Shown here piece after piece: positions 36,780-51,000 of a DNA stretch of 64,000 nucleotides. The notes beneath the pieces were generated by a model that was not told the DNA's origin, searched no databases, and was given only the letters and a program-made list of their open reading frames with translations. Origin of the DNA: Nautilus pompilius (taxonomy: Eukaryota; Mollusca; Cephalopoda; Nautilida; Nautilidae); NCBI GenBank assembly GCA_018389105.1, contig JACATO010002451.1, forward strand, positions 754,001 through 818,000. Reading direction: 5' to 3'. The translations under genes and the position numbers were made by a program. Within the stretch, counting starts at the first letter, position 1, and each line of letters begins with the position of its first letter.

Positions 36780-37690
36780 ATTTGGTAGTATAAATGTGGT
36801 GCGCTACTTATGGGTGGTACCTGGGTATGAGCAGCCACTACTTTTAGCTGCGGAGTAATGTGCTGTGGTCCGAGTATATTAGTCAGCCAGCATCCCTCTC
36901 CCACGCTCTCAGTTGTGCTTTAGTATCCATCAATTGAGTTTAGTTGTGCGTAAATCTTTTCATTTTTACATAAATTTTTCCATTGCAAGCCATGGCACCA
37001 AAGTGTAAAAGTGATGCTAGTGATAGCACCTCCGCAAAGAAGCGTCAGGTGAGCATAATAAAGAAATGTGAAGATGGGCAAACTCAGTCTTCCATTGCGT
37101 GTGGCCTGATGAGCATGGCCGTGTCAGCAGTCAACATGACAGTGAGAAAAGACTATTAAAGAGCACATGAAAGGATATGACCCCATGAGTTTGCTGTATC
37201 CGTGCGAGTTTGCTGGGCCTGACATATTTCACAGCAGGTGTAATCTGGAATGTTTGGTTATAGTGCTAAATTGTTTTAAATTACATTTGTAAATGTGAAA
37301 TGGTCCTTTGGAGCATTGCCTTCTAGCATTTATGTAATTACCATCTTATAATTGGAAAGCACTTATTTTCATATGGTTTATTCTGTAATTATGGCTATTA
37401 AGCATTTGTGAATTTCTTTTCTCAGTAATTTTTAAATTAATCTTTTTTATTTACACGTCCAAAACCTTCAACTCTTATTAGTGCTGCACATATTATGACA
37501 AATCCGTATATTGCTCTAATCCCACACGATTTGTATTACAAGTGTTGACTAAAATTATAGCCAGTTCAACACACACTAATACTTTTAAACTGGAGTGCAA
37601 ATACATTCCAGGTGGTGTAAGATAAAAGCTAATGTGGTATTTGGAGAATTAAAAAGGGCTGTATCTGTAATCAGAATCTAGTTTCTGTTT
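36780..37690 (+). mobile_element. Internally deleted Tigger/pogo-like element
   Basis: An ATG at 36992 opens MAPKCKSDASDSTSAKKRQV, followed by SIIKKCEDGQTQSSIACG. This is the N-terminal psq-type helix-turn-helix of Tigger/jerky transposases (MxPKRK…KKR…IIKRxExGxxxxxIA). After one frameshift the reading continues KTIKEHMKGYDPM, the next conserved block. The catalytic domain is absent. The right part (37440-37690) recurs at 58.1 and 63.5 kb, so it probably belongs to the terminal region of the same element. Ends are approximate. Confidence 0.6.
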
Positions 37691-38694
37691 GTCATTGATA
37701 TAAAAAAAAAACTTCCTTCCCACAATGCAATACTATGAAAGCTTGACTGTCTATGAATAGAAGTTGGTGAAATGTCTTGCCAATCGTCAGAATCAGGGAT
37801 CTTTTTTTTTTATCATACTTTTTTTAAATTTTGATTGTTGCTTTGGTGGGGGGGTGGAGATATCAGATTTTTAATGCAGTTGCTGGAAAATTTTTATTTT
37901 CTCCCACTTCACCTAACTAAAATTCTCTTGTTGGAAATAATTAGAACCTGTTTGTGAGATTTTGTGGTATTGTATTTTGGAACATTGTTCACAGCGGCCC
38001 TTTTGAAGGATGGCTTGCTCTGTATGCATCGTGGTCTAATTGATTGGGGTGCTACAAATTTATGAACAGTCATGTAAAATTTAGTTGCTGCATGTACGTT
38101 AGAGATGCCAAAAACTTGTGTGTTTTTATAGTGATAGTAATGACATGGAAATGAGTTGTGTGAAGTCATCTAATATTCAGACATTTAAATAAATTATGAA
38201 AATTTAGTGTTAATATTTCAGTCTAGCATAAATTTGTATGTTCATATGTTTGGATCCCTCCCCAACCTTTTGATGATGAACCTTTGGCTGCCAAGACCAG
38301 GGTTTAGAATCTTTTGAGGACAGATAGATACCACCACCCAGTCATCACAGCTCAGTTCACTTGCTACATCATCCTTGATGGTTAAATAATGAGAAGTGGT
38401 CTGATGTATGATGGTGGTACTGTTTTGAAACTGTTATATTATTGATCTGTTGATGCTACATGTAAAATCAGATGATAGTAGTATAGTATAGTTGAATCGC
38501 ATTGTAATAAGTTATCACAGAAAGATAAAATTAGATATTACAACATTTTTTAAAAATTTTTTTACATTGTAATACTACAGGTAATATTTCATACTCTGTA
38601 CTTGCATAAAATTTCAGGAGGAAGTGTGCTAGGAATTCTGGTTAAAGTCATTCACTTTCCTGCGGTGGTACATTTCAAGTGAATTTGGTAAACT

Positions 38695-38930
38695 GTGGGT
38701 AGTGTAGTTTGGCAGTTAGACTATTGGACTGCTAAGTTTGAGGTCCTGTGTTTAATTCCCACGGGGCACCAACTCAGTTTGTCGTACCTCCCTGGCATGG
38801 CTGCTGCTTGTTTTTCTTCACCAGCTGGCTGTATGGATCCCATCTAGATACTCCAGTTTCTCCCACATCTAAAAATGAAGAGTTCTGGTAGTAATTTTTG
38901 GTAGGTTTATTTCTGGGTAGCATGGAGGGG
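38695..38930 (+). repeat. tRNA-derived SINE copy 2
   Basis: The left end is tRNA-like (GTAGTTTGGCAGTTAGAC, then GAGGTCCTGTGTTTAATTCC as the B box). The body, read in reverse, repeats the block seen at 178-213: ACTCCAGTTTCTCCCACATC followed by TAAAAATGAAGAG. This is the only plus-oriented copy and it defines which end is the head. Confidence 0.65.
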
Positions 38931-40509
38931 ATTAATGGAACTCAACATTTGATTACTCTTTCTTAGTCCATCTTGGATCATGGATATGATCATGTGATCT
39001 AGAACTGTTGGCATAAGATGATGATAATAGACGCACGCACATCTGTATATAGCTAGATTTACTATTTTGTAAACAAGCAATTTTTTTTTTTTTTTTTTCA
39101 GTTTGAATACTTTTCTAGTGCATAATTTATATGGTCTATAGAGCAGTGTATAAGAAATTTAAGTGGCTATATCTATTCCCATTATATTCTAATAATCACT
39201 TATCTTGAATTCGTTAATCTGAAATGCTCAAAATCCTAAAGATTTCAGGTATAGCAGAGATTAGCATATAATTGATGGCCCTACTGTTTGTTGTTTTTTT
39301 ATGTCAGAAAATGCAATTATATTCTTAGTATCATTTGTGTAATCAAAGAAAAAAAGAAACAGGAAATCCACAAACTACATATTTCTTTATCACATTAATC
39401 CATAGCCAAGAAAATATTAGATTCACTTAGCTTGGATTTTAGAAAATAAAATTCTAGTAACAATTGTAAATGGATAAAATAAACTGCCTGTGATGGCAGT
39501 TAATAGAGTTAGCATCAACCAACTTAAAAATCAAATTTATAGGTATTTCGTTTCCCCTTGTATAAGTCAATATGGTTTCCTGCCTTCTTGGGGGGTCATC
39601 CATTTATCTGGTGATCAGCCTGACATACATTGTGGTAGCCCGAAAGATTTATGCATCTTTAAATGCATTTTGAAATAGTTTGCAGGACGATCTTGTGATC
39701 ATGTACTAAAATTTCAACTGATGCCCAGACTGCAGGATTATTTATGTAGTGATCACTGATTTTATTTGCGTGACATGGTGTCCTTTTATACTGGGGCAAA
39801 GGTTTTTATTCTGCTGGTCAAATGAGCCATTACATAAGCGTGTAGCAGTAAACACGTAAAACATGCAGCTGACATTGCCATTAGGCTCTAATAGCCTTGG
39901 CGTAATTTTTTTGTTATGTATCAAGATCTTCAGACTTTGGCTAACGATCATGTGATTTACAAATGGCAGTTGTTGATCTGATTGTACTTGATTATGTGAA
40001 ATATGTGATGGGTAAAAAAAATGGGCTGTTTTTTTTTTATCATGAAGATATGGATGACCTCTTGTAGCAGTTAGGACTCAAAATATTTAACATTTTATAT
40101 ATAGCGCTTGCTGCTTTTATCAAAACAGATTTATAGAGAAAGTAATTAACATATGCGTAATAGTTGTAATTCATTAAACAAATTTTTTTAAAGGTATCTC
40201 TGTTACTTTACCTAGAAAACATTTTGGGAACAATTGATTTCAGAATCTGAATTTACATTTAAACAGTTGCCATTTATTCCTCCTCATATATACATCCCAT
40301 CATTTTTTTTTTCACAGATGTATTACTCCTAATTTGCATATTTTGACATTGAGAAAAAGTAATAATGTGCAAATTGTGTATATCCTAAATATCTTGAGAA
40401 TTTTGTTTTAGAAGATAATTGATAATGTACTAATTTATATGCGAGAGTTGAAAGAATGCTTATTATTCAGCATGTTTTTCTCTTAGCCAAAATGTCCAAC
40501 AGAAGATTA

Positions 40510-40795
40510 TTGTGGTCATCGTCTTGTTGAGCCTGTCCTGACTTTCAAGGTCTAAGGACATCTCAGCCCACCTTCTAGCTCCCTGGTGTATCAGCTTCGG
40601 TGACTGAACTTGTGGAACCTCCACCGCACACACTTAGAAAGTCCTACTAGAACTTTTGTAGATATAGGAAATCCACAAGTCTGGCTGGTGAAGAAGAGTG
40701 AAAAGAAACCATGCTAAGGAGGTTACCAGACTGAGCTGACTATGACTGGGATTTGAAGTCAGCTAAGGCAGTCCACTGGCCTACAAAGGTTGTTT
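40510..40795 (-). repeat. tRNA-derived SINE copy 3
   Basis: Starts GACTTTCAAGGTCTAAGGAC and carries the TAGATATAGGAAATCC body block, a GGCTGGTGAAGAAGAGTGAA block and a minus-strand tRNA-like head ending near 40795, with GACTTCAAATCCC as the B box remnant. Confidence 0.6.
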
Positions 40796-41879
40796 AAAAT
40801 CTCAGAGGAGCGGTTTAATATTAGTTAAAAAAAAAAAAAATGTATAGTATAATAGTACCCATTGTTTGAGTAAATCTGATTATTGAATAAAGTAATGTTT
40901 TATAATTGTGGAAATTTTGATGTATGCACAATAGAATGGAAAGTGCTGCTTAAGAGCAGGGAGTGTTTTTGCCAATAATAGGGAGATGAGTTGCATCATA
41001 ATAATAATGATAATTTCTATGTTTGAAATAAATGTTAAGAAAGCGTAGTCTTTCTTGCTTCAAGGATATTGCCATAACTGCATAGGATCAAAGCAAACCC
41101 CTGTCTGTGGTAGTCACACGCATACCACACTGTGGCATGCAATTATCAGTTCCCTATGAAAATACACAGATATTCTCTGGGAATGGTGTTCATCAGTCAC
41201 TGTAGTGATTTACCAATCTGTGGAATTGGGTGATCAATACGACTCGTCTGGCGGGCTGTTTGTTGGCGTTTCATAACGGTTTGGAGGAGAAGATTTATCA
41301 GTTATGGAATCTGTTGTGCGTGGCATGAAATGAGACTTGGTAAAGTTAAGCTCTGCTGATGTTGTTTTAATTCTTCGTGCATCCATCTATTGTAATGGTT
41401 GATTTTATTTGCGTATCGCTGTTGTTGGTTAATGTGCATAAGGCAGGCAAGCGGTTAGAAACAAAATCAGCAGCAGAAGGGCTGTTTTTAATTCTTTTTC
41501 AATACTGATGCATTAAAAAAAAAAAGACCTCTTTCCTGTTTGCATCGTCATGTACAGAATAGTCAATTAGACAAACTACAAATGATGGACTGTTTGTTTT
41601 AATAATAAAATGGAAATATCTGAAACATTAAAAAATTAAACCTTGTCTTTGTTATGCTAATTTTATTTATTTTTTTTTGTGTGCATGCTTAAAATGATTT
41701 TATTATTAGTATGTTTTATTTGCACTGACACACTCAGACAAGATTCTCGTAGACTTTGTGCTAATCAGGGCTATAACGTGCTAACTTGATATGATTTGGT
41801 GACTGCACAGTAGGGGCAGAGATGGCGGGGTTTGGTTTGGTTTGGTTTTTTAAAATTTATTTTTTAGTGAACTTAACGA

Positions 41880-42085
41880 TTCATCTTGTTGAACTGTATC
41901 GACTTTCAAGGTTTAAGGACATCTAACAGCAGTGAGCCTCAAGAGGGAAGGTGTGTTGGGTGGGGCGGGTGCAGTATCATTACCTTGAAGTTATGATAGT
42001 CAAGGTGTAAGCCAATCAAGACTAACCTGCAGAACTTTCTTCATGTGTACCTGGAAAACCTTACTAAAACCCTTCTACTAAATGT
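41880..42085 (-). repeat. tRNA-derived SINE copy 4, head missing
   Basis: Shares the GACTTTCAAGGTTTAAGGAC tail block with copy 3, followed by ACCTTACTAAAACCCTTCTA in the place of the conserved CCTACTAGAA block. The tRNA-like head is lost. A palindromic repeat begins about 20 bp further right. Confidence 0.45.
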
Positions 42086-42105
42086 ACATCAAACAGATGT
42101 TAGTA

Positions 42106-42179
42106 CTAGGGCTGCTTGATTGAAACCTGGTAGAAGTAGCTTCACTGTAATGGTATCCGGCCATTATTTGAACGTCCTT
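42106..42179. repeat. Palindromic repeat copy 2
   Basis: Reads CTAGGGCTGC, TTGAAACCTGG, then CACTGTAATGGTATCCGGCC and TTTGAACGTCCT. It matches the 53.66 kb copy block by block. Confidence 0.6.
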
Positions 42180-44901
42180 AGAACTGGAGAGATGCTGAAC
42201 AGTAATTTCATTGTTCAAGGGTAAATAAGGACAATTTCCAGGGATGCATCATTAAAGTTATTGGTTTCTACACCCTGGACTCAAGTATGCCACTTGTTTT
42301 TGTTCTGAAGCATGTTCGGACACTCTGACTTGGTATTGACAAAATCAGCTCGTGGGTTTTGCTGTGACTGTTTTATGTTTCAGTAAACTGAAAAAAAAAA
42401 GTTATTAATATTTTATTACCTCATAAAATTACCAGTAGAACAAGGTGGATTTCTTTTCTTTATGGAATGGATAATGTTTTCTGTTTTGTTTTTAGTTTAT
42501 TATATATGAAACAAGAAGTGTATCCAGTGTACTGTGCCTAAATGGTTATGATCTAGGCCAGACTGCATTACAACACAGGCTTGTTTGCAGTCACTAACAC
42601 GCCAGGCTGTTAATTATAGATTTTCAAGACAATATTAATGCTGGAGATGTCTGTGAGAAAGACATTATACTGGACAGACTAGTACGAGTTTGTTGTTCGC
42701 TAGTTTATGTAAACCATGGCTACTTCCTTTCGGAACTGACATGGTGCTGTAAGTGGGTGGATTGATGCTCTGAAGCATGAACAGCCATCTTCAGATATGA
42801 GCTAAAAGAGACTTTCTACTGGAAAAATTAACTTCTATTGCCAGCTTAGTTAAATAAGACTCTTTTCTATGTAAATGGCCTTGAGTTTATGTGAAACCCA
42901 TCTAAAATAGCAAACTCCAGGAAATAAACAAAAAAAACACCAGCACAAAATGCAAATGTTTAGGATTCTTAATTGTTAGAAACTTTATTTTTCTGCAAAC
43001 CGTCTAGATGTACCTCATATTGGATCAACTCAGGACATTCAACTTGCAATGCACCAGACTGAAACATTTACAGAATGTATTTGATATATCTCAAGACTTC
43101 TGTCATGATCTGGAGAAGTGACTTTGTATCACTGTTTTAGTTAATTTTATTTGGTTCCAACATGCTAATCTTTTTTTCCTTTTGTTCATAAATGATATGT
43201 TTGATTGCTGTACATCATCAGAGAAAATTGGAAAAAAGTCTGATGCAGGCTGGAGTAACCTGTAAAAGTCTTGTATCATCTTTTGTGTGCACTTCTTTTC
43301 ATGCTTAAAAGAACGTTCTCCTAATGTCTATATAGTTGGGTTGTCTATGTAAAGTATTCCCTCGTCATGGATTTGGTTACTGTTTCAAAGTACTACAAAC
43401 ATAAACAGCAGCATGCTTTGACTTGGTCCTGTTAATCAGTATGTAGCCATTACTGTGCCCTCAATAAAGCAGCTTAGTCTTAAGATAATTGTATTAAATT
43501 GAATGAGGATAATCCTATGCTGAAGCTGGAGAAAGTTGTGCATGTAATGGTTAACCTTCACCTCTGTAAACTCTGTTAGATTTGTAGTTTGACCAAATGT
43601 CAACTTTGTTTCCAGTCGTGAACAAATTTGGCTGATGTTGTTAGGTCATCGTAGCTTCCTAATGTGAACAAAGGATCAAATACGGATTATATTCTTGTTG
43701 TTTTTCTCTTTTTAATAACTGCCCTATGATGAAGAGAGATCTAATATTTTTAAACTCATTTTAGGGGAAGTCAGTCTAACTAGAACCATGCTTGTCTCAT
43801 CTATCAATGTGGAATGTATAGTTGTAGCACATTAGAAGATATAGAAAGTGCACACAGACTATTTGTATACTTTGTTACAGAATTGGTTCCCTAAAATTCT
43901 GGAGATAAAACACTATTTTCCATTGGATATTTTGTTCTATTTCTGTGCAACTCCTTTTCTGTACTTTCTGACTTAATTATATTTAGAAAAACAAAGTTTT
44001 TAAATTGGAATTGTATCAACAGTTTTAAATGCTGATTGATATTTCTGAAGTGTGAATGATGTAAACCTGATCTCAAAATATTTTGCACCGTTCTTTTCCA
44101 CTTTGTTTAGGAAATGGACACCAGGGGATTTTCTTGGGTGGATGGATATCTATTGTCTGACATTGGCACATGGGTTCATAGAAGTTTTTTACATTTATTC
44201 TTAATGTTTAGAAATATGGCTCATGCTCTCTTTATTTTTTAAAATTGCTTGGTTAAAGCTGAACTAGGTTAACTGGAAAATTTCCATTTGCTTTATTACT
44301 CTACCTTTTCTTAACTAGTTTTACTTTGCCATGTGAATGTTAAAAAAAAAAAAAAATTAGACAGGTACTGCTAGGTAGGTACCAGCAGTTCTAAGCTTCA
44401 GTGGTGATGATAACTGAGTCCTTTGATTCCATGCTGGGTTAAAGTAAATCTGCTGCCCATATGGGTAAGAAAAGGGGAAAAAGATGAATGCATAGGAGAC
44501 ATTTAAATGAAAGTTTTGTTTTTTTTTTAAATAAAGGGTATTTTTTATAGATAGCTGATCAATCTTTATATTGCTGTTAATATTTGTCTTGTGTTTTCTC
44601 CTAGTAGTGTTTTAGTTTACTACATTACCATTATGCATCTTCCCAATTAGATATATAGTACTCTGGAAAGTGTTCCTTATTTGGATATGTGATTGTAACA
44701 TTGCTGATCAGTGATGCCTGCATGTTGATTGTGTCAGATTACTCAGTATTTTTTTTTTTTTTTTTTTTAACATATTGGGTCTTTGTACTACAAGGCCAAT
44801 TCTTTCCCATGCATTCACTCATTTGAAACTCTTGTGACAAGCGCATTGTGTATCATGTCTGTAGAAGAGTTGGGATACCAAAGATAGTCAACTGAAAAAA
44901 G

Positions 44902-45762
44902 TAGGGTTGCCAATTACTTTTCTGGTGATGTAAACTAGGTTTGTGGCCGTAATACCGGAGCTGAATTGATTGCATATAAGCAATCACTTGTAAGGGTATC
45001 TGATCCATTAGTGATCGAAGGTACATAAGCAACCTTCAAAAAATATTGCCACCATAGCGAGGAAATAACTTGCTATTCCTGCAACAACAGTCCCAAGTGA
45101 GCGGATCTTTAGCACTGCAGGTCATACGACCACCAAGCTTCAGTCTATTTAGATCCGGAGTTTGTCGATGACCTGCTATTTTTAAATCAAAATTATAATA
45201 AACTTTAAGTTGAAATATAATCTAAGCAGTTTGACTAGTTTCCAATTCCAAAACTTTGACTACTTTTATGTAATATATATTTTTTTAGAATATTCGCTAT
45301 ATAATATTCACTAAATTGTCTCCCTTCGCTATTTATTTCAAACTAGGTTTAGTTTGGGTATACATCACTTAGAAAAATTAATTAAAATCTCTAATGTTTC
45401 TCTTTATTGCTGTCTACTGAGCTTGTATTTGTCATTTATTTTGCAATGCAAATTTGTTGGATTTGGTAATTTGTTCACTTAACAGCATACTGGTAGTATG
45501 ATAGGAATTTTCTGATCAGTGAAAGGTTAGATAGAATATAAAACAATTTTTGTATAATAAAAGTTTAGTTTATATTGAAGTAATTAAAACGAGAAGTGAG
45601 TATCTTTATTGTATATTCAACATGATATAATATATAGTTGCTACATAATATCAAATAAAAAATAAATTTTAGGAATTACCCTCCCTTTTGGTTAACTGGT
45701 TCGGTTTGGTTAATGCCTGGCAGTTAACCATTTCGGGAAAAAATGTAACTGTTACAACCCTA
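44902..45762 (+). mobile_element. Compact hAT element carrying only the transposase C-terminus
   Basis: The left end TAGGGTTGCCAATTACTTTT mirrors the right end, whose reverse complement reads TAGGGTTGTAACAGTTACAT. Both have the hAT-type terminal form. Inside, 45069-45193 encodes LAIPATTVPSERIFSTAG and, after a stop and frameshift, FVDDLLFLNQN, which is the ZBED-type hAT dimerisation domain. GGTTAA-rich subterminal repeats lie at 45690-45735. About 860 bp remain, so most of the transposase is deleted. No clear 8-bp target duplication was seen. Confidence 0.7.
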
Positions 45763-48024
45763 ATGAAGATGTTCTTAAGATTACCTTTATCTTGAATAAA
45801 ACCTATATAGCTGATATTCGAACCTTTGTGTGCTGTTGTGGATCTCTGGTGTTTTTATCCACACCTCCATTGGTATCTGGATTGGAATAGTTGCTTGGTG
45901 TTTGATTATTGAAAAACAAGAAGCCTTTTTAAACTTTAGTGAGAGACCACGGTTAGAAACATCTAATCAAAAGAAGAAAAGAATGTGCGAAAATTGATTT
46001 AGCCACATTTATTCAGTTATTAATTCATTTTTGTGAATTTCTGAATAGTTATGCCTTGTTTCAACTTTTTTGAAGCCTTTCCTCCCAAAATTGAAACAGT
46101 TGACTAAACAAAGCTTTACTGTATTTATTCTAAATGATTGTCTTAATTAGACTACTTAATTTGAAAACGTAAAAACATTAACTATTGTATTTGGTATGAC
46201 TAATCAGATTATAATTATTATTATTTAATGTTTCAAATTTTGATTAGTTTTTTCATGAAAAATTTGATAAGAATCACAATTTAGTTCATGTTACTGAGGG
46301 CAGGTGGGTGTGTGTGTACAAGCTTTGGAAATAGCTATTAGCATCACCATCAGAAGCCACCTTCAGTCAAATAAATTAAGAGATTGCACTTTTTGTTTTT
46401 GCTTGGGATACCTTAGAAGTAAATCATGGATTAGGCACACATCCAGCACGCTGGTTAACTCTTGGTAAGATAGAAAACAGTAATGGAAGAGGAAGACTGG
46501 TTTGTTTTCTCAGGAGAAGCTGCTGCTAAGTAAGCTTTGATGATCAGATGCTAGATCCAAGCGTGTAGGGAAACCAAAGCACCTTTCAGTTTACCAGTTC
46601 TGTTTTCTCCTCCTCAGACACCGAGGTTTTCCACCGGCATTTGTCGTGAAATGAGACTGGATTGTTTATCTAGTTAAGCTCCCAGTGAACAGTTTGTGCA
46701 AGTAGCTGCTTTGATTTAATGTAAAAAACAAAAATGTCTCCACCAAGTGAGTGGCTTCCTTTGTCTAAATAGCCTGCATAAATAATATTTTTAAAAATAA
46801 ATTGGAGACATAATAAACATCAGCAGATGTCGTTCAGTGGTACTAAGCTCTTGACCTAAAATGATTGGTTATAAAAAAGAAAAGTGGAGATGGTGAGGGA
46901 TAAAACGGAGTTTGTCAAGTCCTGCTAATAGGGAGGGGTGATATGGCCAATTTCTTAACACTAAAAATATCACTATTTTAATTCTCATTGGGTGAATTAA
47001 ATGGAAAATGTTAGGAAATATAATGTTGGAAATAAAATTTACAGGCTGAGCTTGCTGTAAAGCTTTTGTGTGTCTAAGCATCATTTTAGATTGCTACAGA
47101 CCAAGCGAGATACAAACATCTTTCCTCATTAACTCTTTTTCTACCAAAGGGTGTTTGCTCTTTATTTTGGAGATGGCTGCTTTCTTATCCAGTTTTTCCG
47201 ATAGAGATAATTCATGGAAATTTGGTTGCTTGGAGATTTTTTTTAAAAAATAAAAAATAAACCTTCAGCACGAGCAGATATAAGATAGAATGAAAAGAGC
47301 CCGGTTAATTCCATTTGATTTGATTTTGTCTTGTTTTGGTGCAATTTTTAATTCTTGGTTTGACCTTATGTCTTAGAATTTGGAATTATTTATTTTTTGG
47401 AGAGAGAAAAATCTGTTCAGATTTAAGCATAGAAACTTTACAAATTTAAATAATTATCATGGATCATTCTGGAAACTCAAGAGGTTTGCAGTGTTTGAGT
47501 AGCAAGACAAGCTGTTTCCATAGCTTTTAAATGAATAGCCAAATGATTGGAGTCAGTTCTACAAAGTGGAGGTTCAAAAAACAAAAAAAAAAAAAAACCA
47601 TTGTGCAATGTTCTGCTCATCTTTTTCTCACATTTGACAGTCAAGTTGCTGTTTCAGATTATTAAGAAAAAAGTTTGAGCATCAATACTAAGGACATATT
47701 AACTGTATACATATTTTCATAACTATTTAGCTTTTAAAATTTTGTTTTTGATTGTGCATAGTGATTGAAATAATTATGATCCTGAAATTATTTATATCAC
47801 TTTGTTCTTCATGTAACTGTCATGTCTTGTTTGCTTATCTTTCAGTAGTTCTCTACATTCCAGAGATTGACGTCAGTCTCTCTCATTTTGTATTTTAATA
47901 TATATTGTGTATTGTTTGCAGCCGGCTGTGCAGAATGTAAACACAAAATTTATAATATTGCATACCCTATGGCTGTCAAAGCCAATAGCAGCAAAATAAA
48001 GATCAGCCTGTTTACCTGATATTT

Positions 48025-48090
48025 ACTAGGAACATTAGAAGTCAGATTCGGCTAAAATAGCATCACCATAATGGTATCCAGTAAACTCAC
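48025..48090. repeat. Palindromic repeat copy 3
   Basis: Contains ACTAGGAACA, then ATTCGGCTAAAATAGCATCA and CCATAATGGTATCCAGT. The outer parts are more diverged than in the other copies. Confidence 0.45.
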
Positions 48091-51000
48091 TACAGTTCTG
48101 TATTTTGATACTCGAGAGTTTTGTTCTGTATTCATTTGATTTGTTGTTTTTTCTTTCTCTTTTATCATCTTTTGTACCTTCCTCTTTGTTTTGTTTTCCC
48201 TTTTTTAGTATGTAAAGGAACTACTGTGTGGATTTTGTCTGAACAAATACAAACAAACATCTTTTTGACAGACTGATTTACTTCAAAATGGTTTGCTGAT
48301 GGTCTCAGTGAAGGATGCTTCATGCGTAAAATTAAAACAAAACTAATGTTGTTAGTTTTACTCTAAGCATAAGTGAAATTAAGAAAGTACACTGGTGGTT
48401 ATAAATGTGGACACCTCAGTAAAATCATTAAAACATCTTGGCAAGCATAGGAAAGTTTATTCTTGAACATTGATTAGACATTTAAGTTGTCATGTTATAT
48501 ACTTTAGATCATAATGAAACGAGCAAACCAGGTGTCAGTCAACAAAAGTAACAAAGAAAATTATTACAATTAACAAAATAATAAACAAAAACATACAAAC
48601 CTAGGGATATTTTGAGCATTACTAATGCTCATTTTTAGCCAAAGATTAAAAACTTCCAATATAGTCACAAAAGGTAAAGAAAGACTGCAAGGTGCTGTAG
48701 AACAACATTACATAATGAATGCAGGAAAAATTATATAACATTTTTTTTAAGAGTACAAGAAAAAAAAAGTTAGGTATTTTAATTTTTTCTCCTGCTTTTT
48801 TAAAAAAATGTATAACTTGGCCTTCATTAATTATATTAATAATAATAATATCATTTATCTTTTGCTGAAAAATGAACAATAGCAATGTTCAAAAACCCTA
48901 GGTTTGGATGTTTTTAATTATGATTTAATTTTTTCCCTTTGTTCCTTATGATATATTGACACCTTTAAAAAAGAATTTTTTTTTCTGCCTGCTCATTTAG
49001 TTTATATACTTACTCATAACACACTGATCTAATAAATTGATTTACTCTCAAAACATAGGATGTTATTTCACTTGTAAGTTCATCACATTTGTGATTACTT
49101 GTTTATATCTGCAGACATAATAACAGTTACATAAGTTTCTGGCATTTTCTAATGCATAGCTGAGTCCAAGGAATGTAACATTTTTTTCTCTCAAATTTGA
49201 CTGACTCTCTCAAATTCTGATGAATACATTACTGTATTTTTATTATATTTTAAAAACTAGAACCTTTTGTTATTTACTTGTGAGTAAATAAAAATTTTTT
49301 TTAAAAATATGGCATCATTTTCTCCACATGTAGACAGACCCCTAGTGTAATCATGCAGATTTCCTGCAGTTTGTCCGACTTCGGGAACTAATCTTGGGCC
49401 TGATCAGATGCCAGGCGGTGCACACTGGTAGTCATGAGTTGAAATGAATCCACAGGACTTTCAAAAGAAATCAGTTCCCATCTGTTTAGTGTTCAGAAAT
49501 TAATTCTTTATCAAAGGAAATTTTAAATTCTTTGTTTAAATTTTAAAAAAAAAAAGGGGGGTAGTTACTGTAGGTATATGGATGCCGTTGGCAACTTCGG
49601 AGAATAAATTTAAAATGCACACTAAAAAACAAAATTAACAGTTAAAATACAAAAAGAAACAACAAAACTGCGTATGTGGACACGTGGTTTCTGGATAGAA
49701 TGTAATATTTATTAAATTTGAAGGTAGGCTTATCTAAGAACCATTTCAGAAATTTTGGTCAACTTTTTATGGCATTGTGGTAAGTGTTCTTTAATTGTTA
49801 GCAGTTAGAAAATAGGTCTTCTGATATACAGCCACTTTGTTTGGCAAAAGCATTGATTCAGCCATGCCAGAACTGGTACAAACAGGTGCTTGGTGCTCGA
49901 TAAGTTTGCGCCGTTTGGCATGTCTTGTTTTGGGCAGCATTATAGTGGGATTTATGTAAAGAATTTTAAAAATTAATATTTGTTTTCAGTTACTTCCAGC
50001 TTTAGATATGCTTCGATACTGATATCTCTTCCTCCTCCGGCCCACCTTAGATAACTAAAATATTCAAAGTGTAAACTTGAGCTTAGTAACAGAATAGTCA
50101 ATCACTGCAATACATAATGATCAGAATGTTGGTTAGCCTTAAAACTTAAATTTGACAACTTCTGCATAGTCCTTTTCCCAGGTTTTTGATTTACAATAAT
50201 TTGGTTTAAAAAAAAGTGGATGTAATGGTACTGCCAATCCTGCTAATGACTGACTGTTATTTTAGGTGAGAGATTGATTTCTTAATCTCTACCCAGTTAT
50301 CAGCACTTAGCGCATTAGCATAATTAGGTACCCTAAAATTAGCAGGTTTGTTTTTTAGTAATGGGTTTAAGCTGAGGGGAGTCTTAATATTAAAGGACTT
50401 GAAATCAAAGTAAACTAGTGGCATAAATGCCCCAAGCACACCAAAAAAACTAAACAGCATTTCTGCTAATTTATTACTCGCTGCCATGATTGAGATGGCA
50501 CAGTACGTTTACCAGATACAGGATTTCAGGTCCATATTTTGTAACTATCACAAGGCATTAACTCCATACAGTTAGTAGTTTTTGCTCTGCAATCACCTGC
50601 TGTCAGCAATGATGAAAACTGTATTGACATCTGTTAGGAACTAGTAGTTATGAAAGACTGGTACTGGCTTGCTGATCTGGTGTTGTGGTTTCATGGAGTT
50701 AATGTTAAGCTTAAAGCAGACCTGGATGAAGTAAGTAGTGATCAGTAGTTTGAACATGCCTGTCTTGCCTCATCAATTTTGTCTTTTTCAGTATTCATGG
50801 ATAAGTAATATTGTGGAGAAACGCAATTGGAACTTCTAGAAATTAAGTATTAGAACTGGGGGGAGAGAGAATCTAATGATATTATAAGTATCTTGTGTAT
50901 ACTATTATATTTGTAGTCTATGCATGCATAAGCATAGCTAAGTTGGAGGATAGAGATTATAGCTTTGTTGGTGCCTGATGGTTAAATGTTACTACTACAT

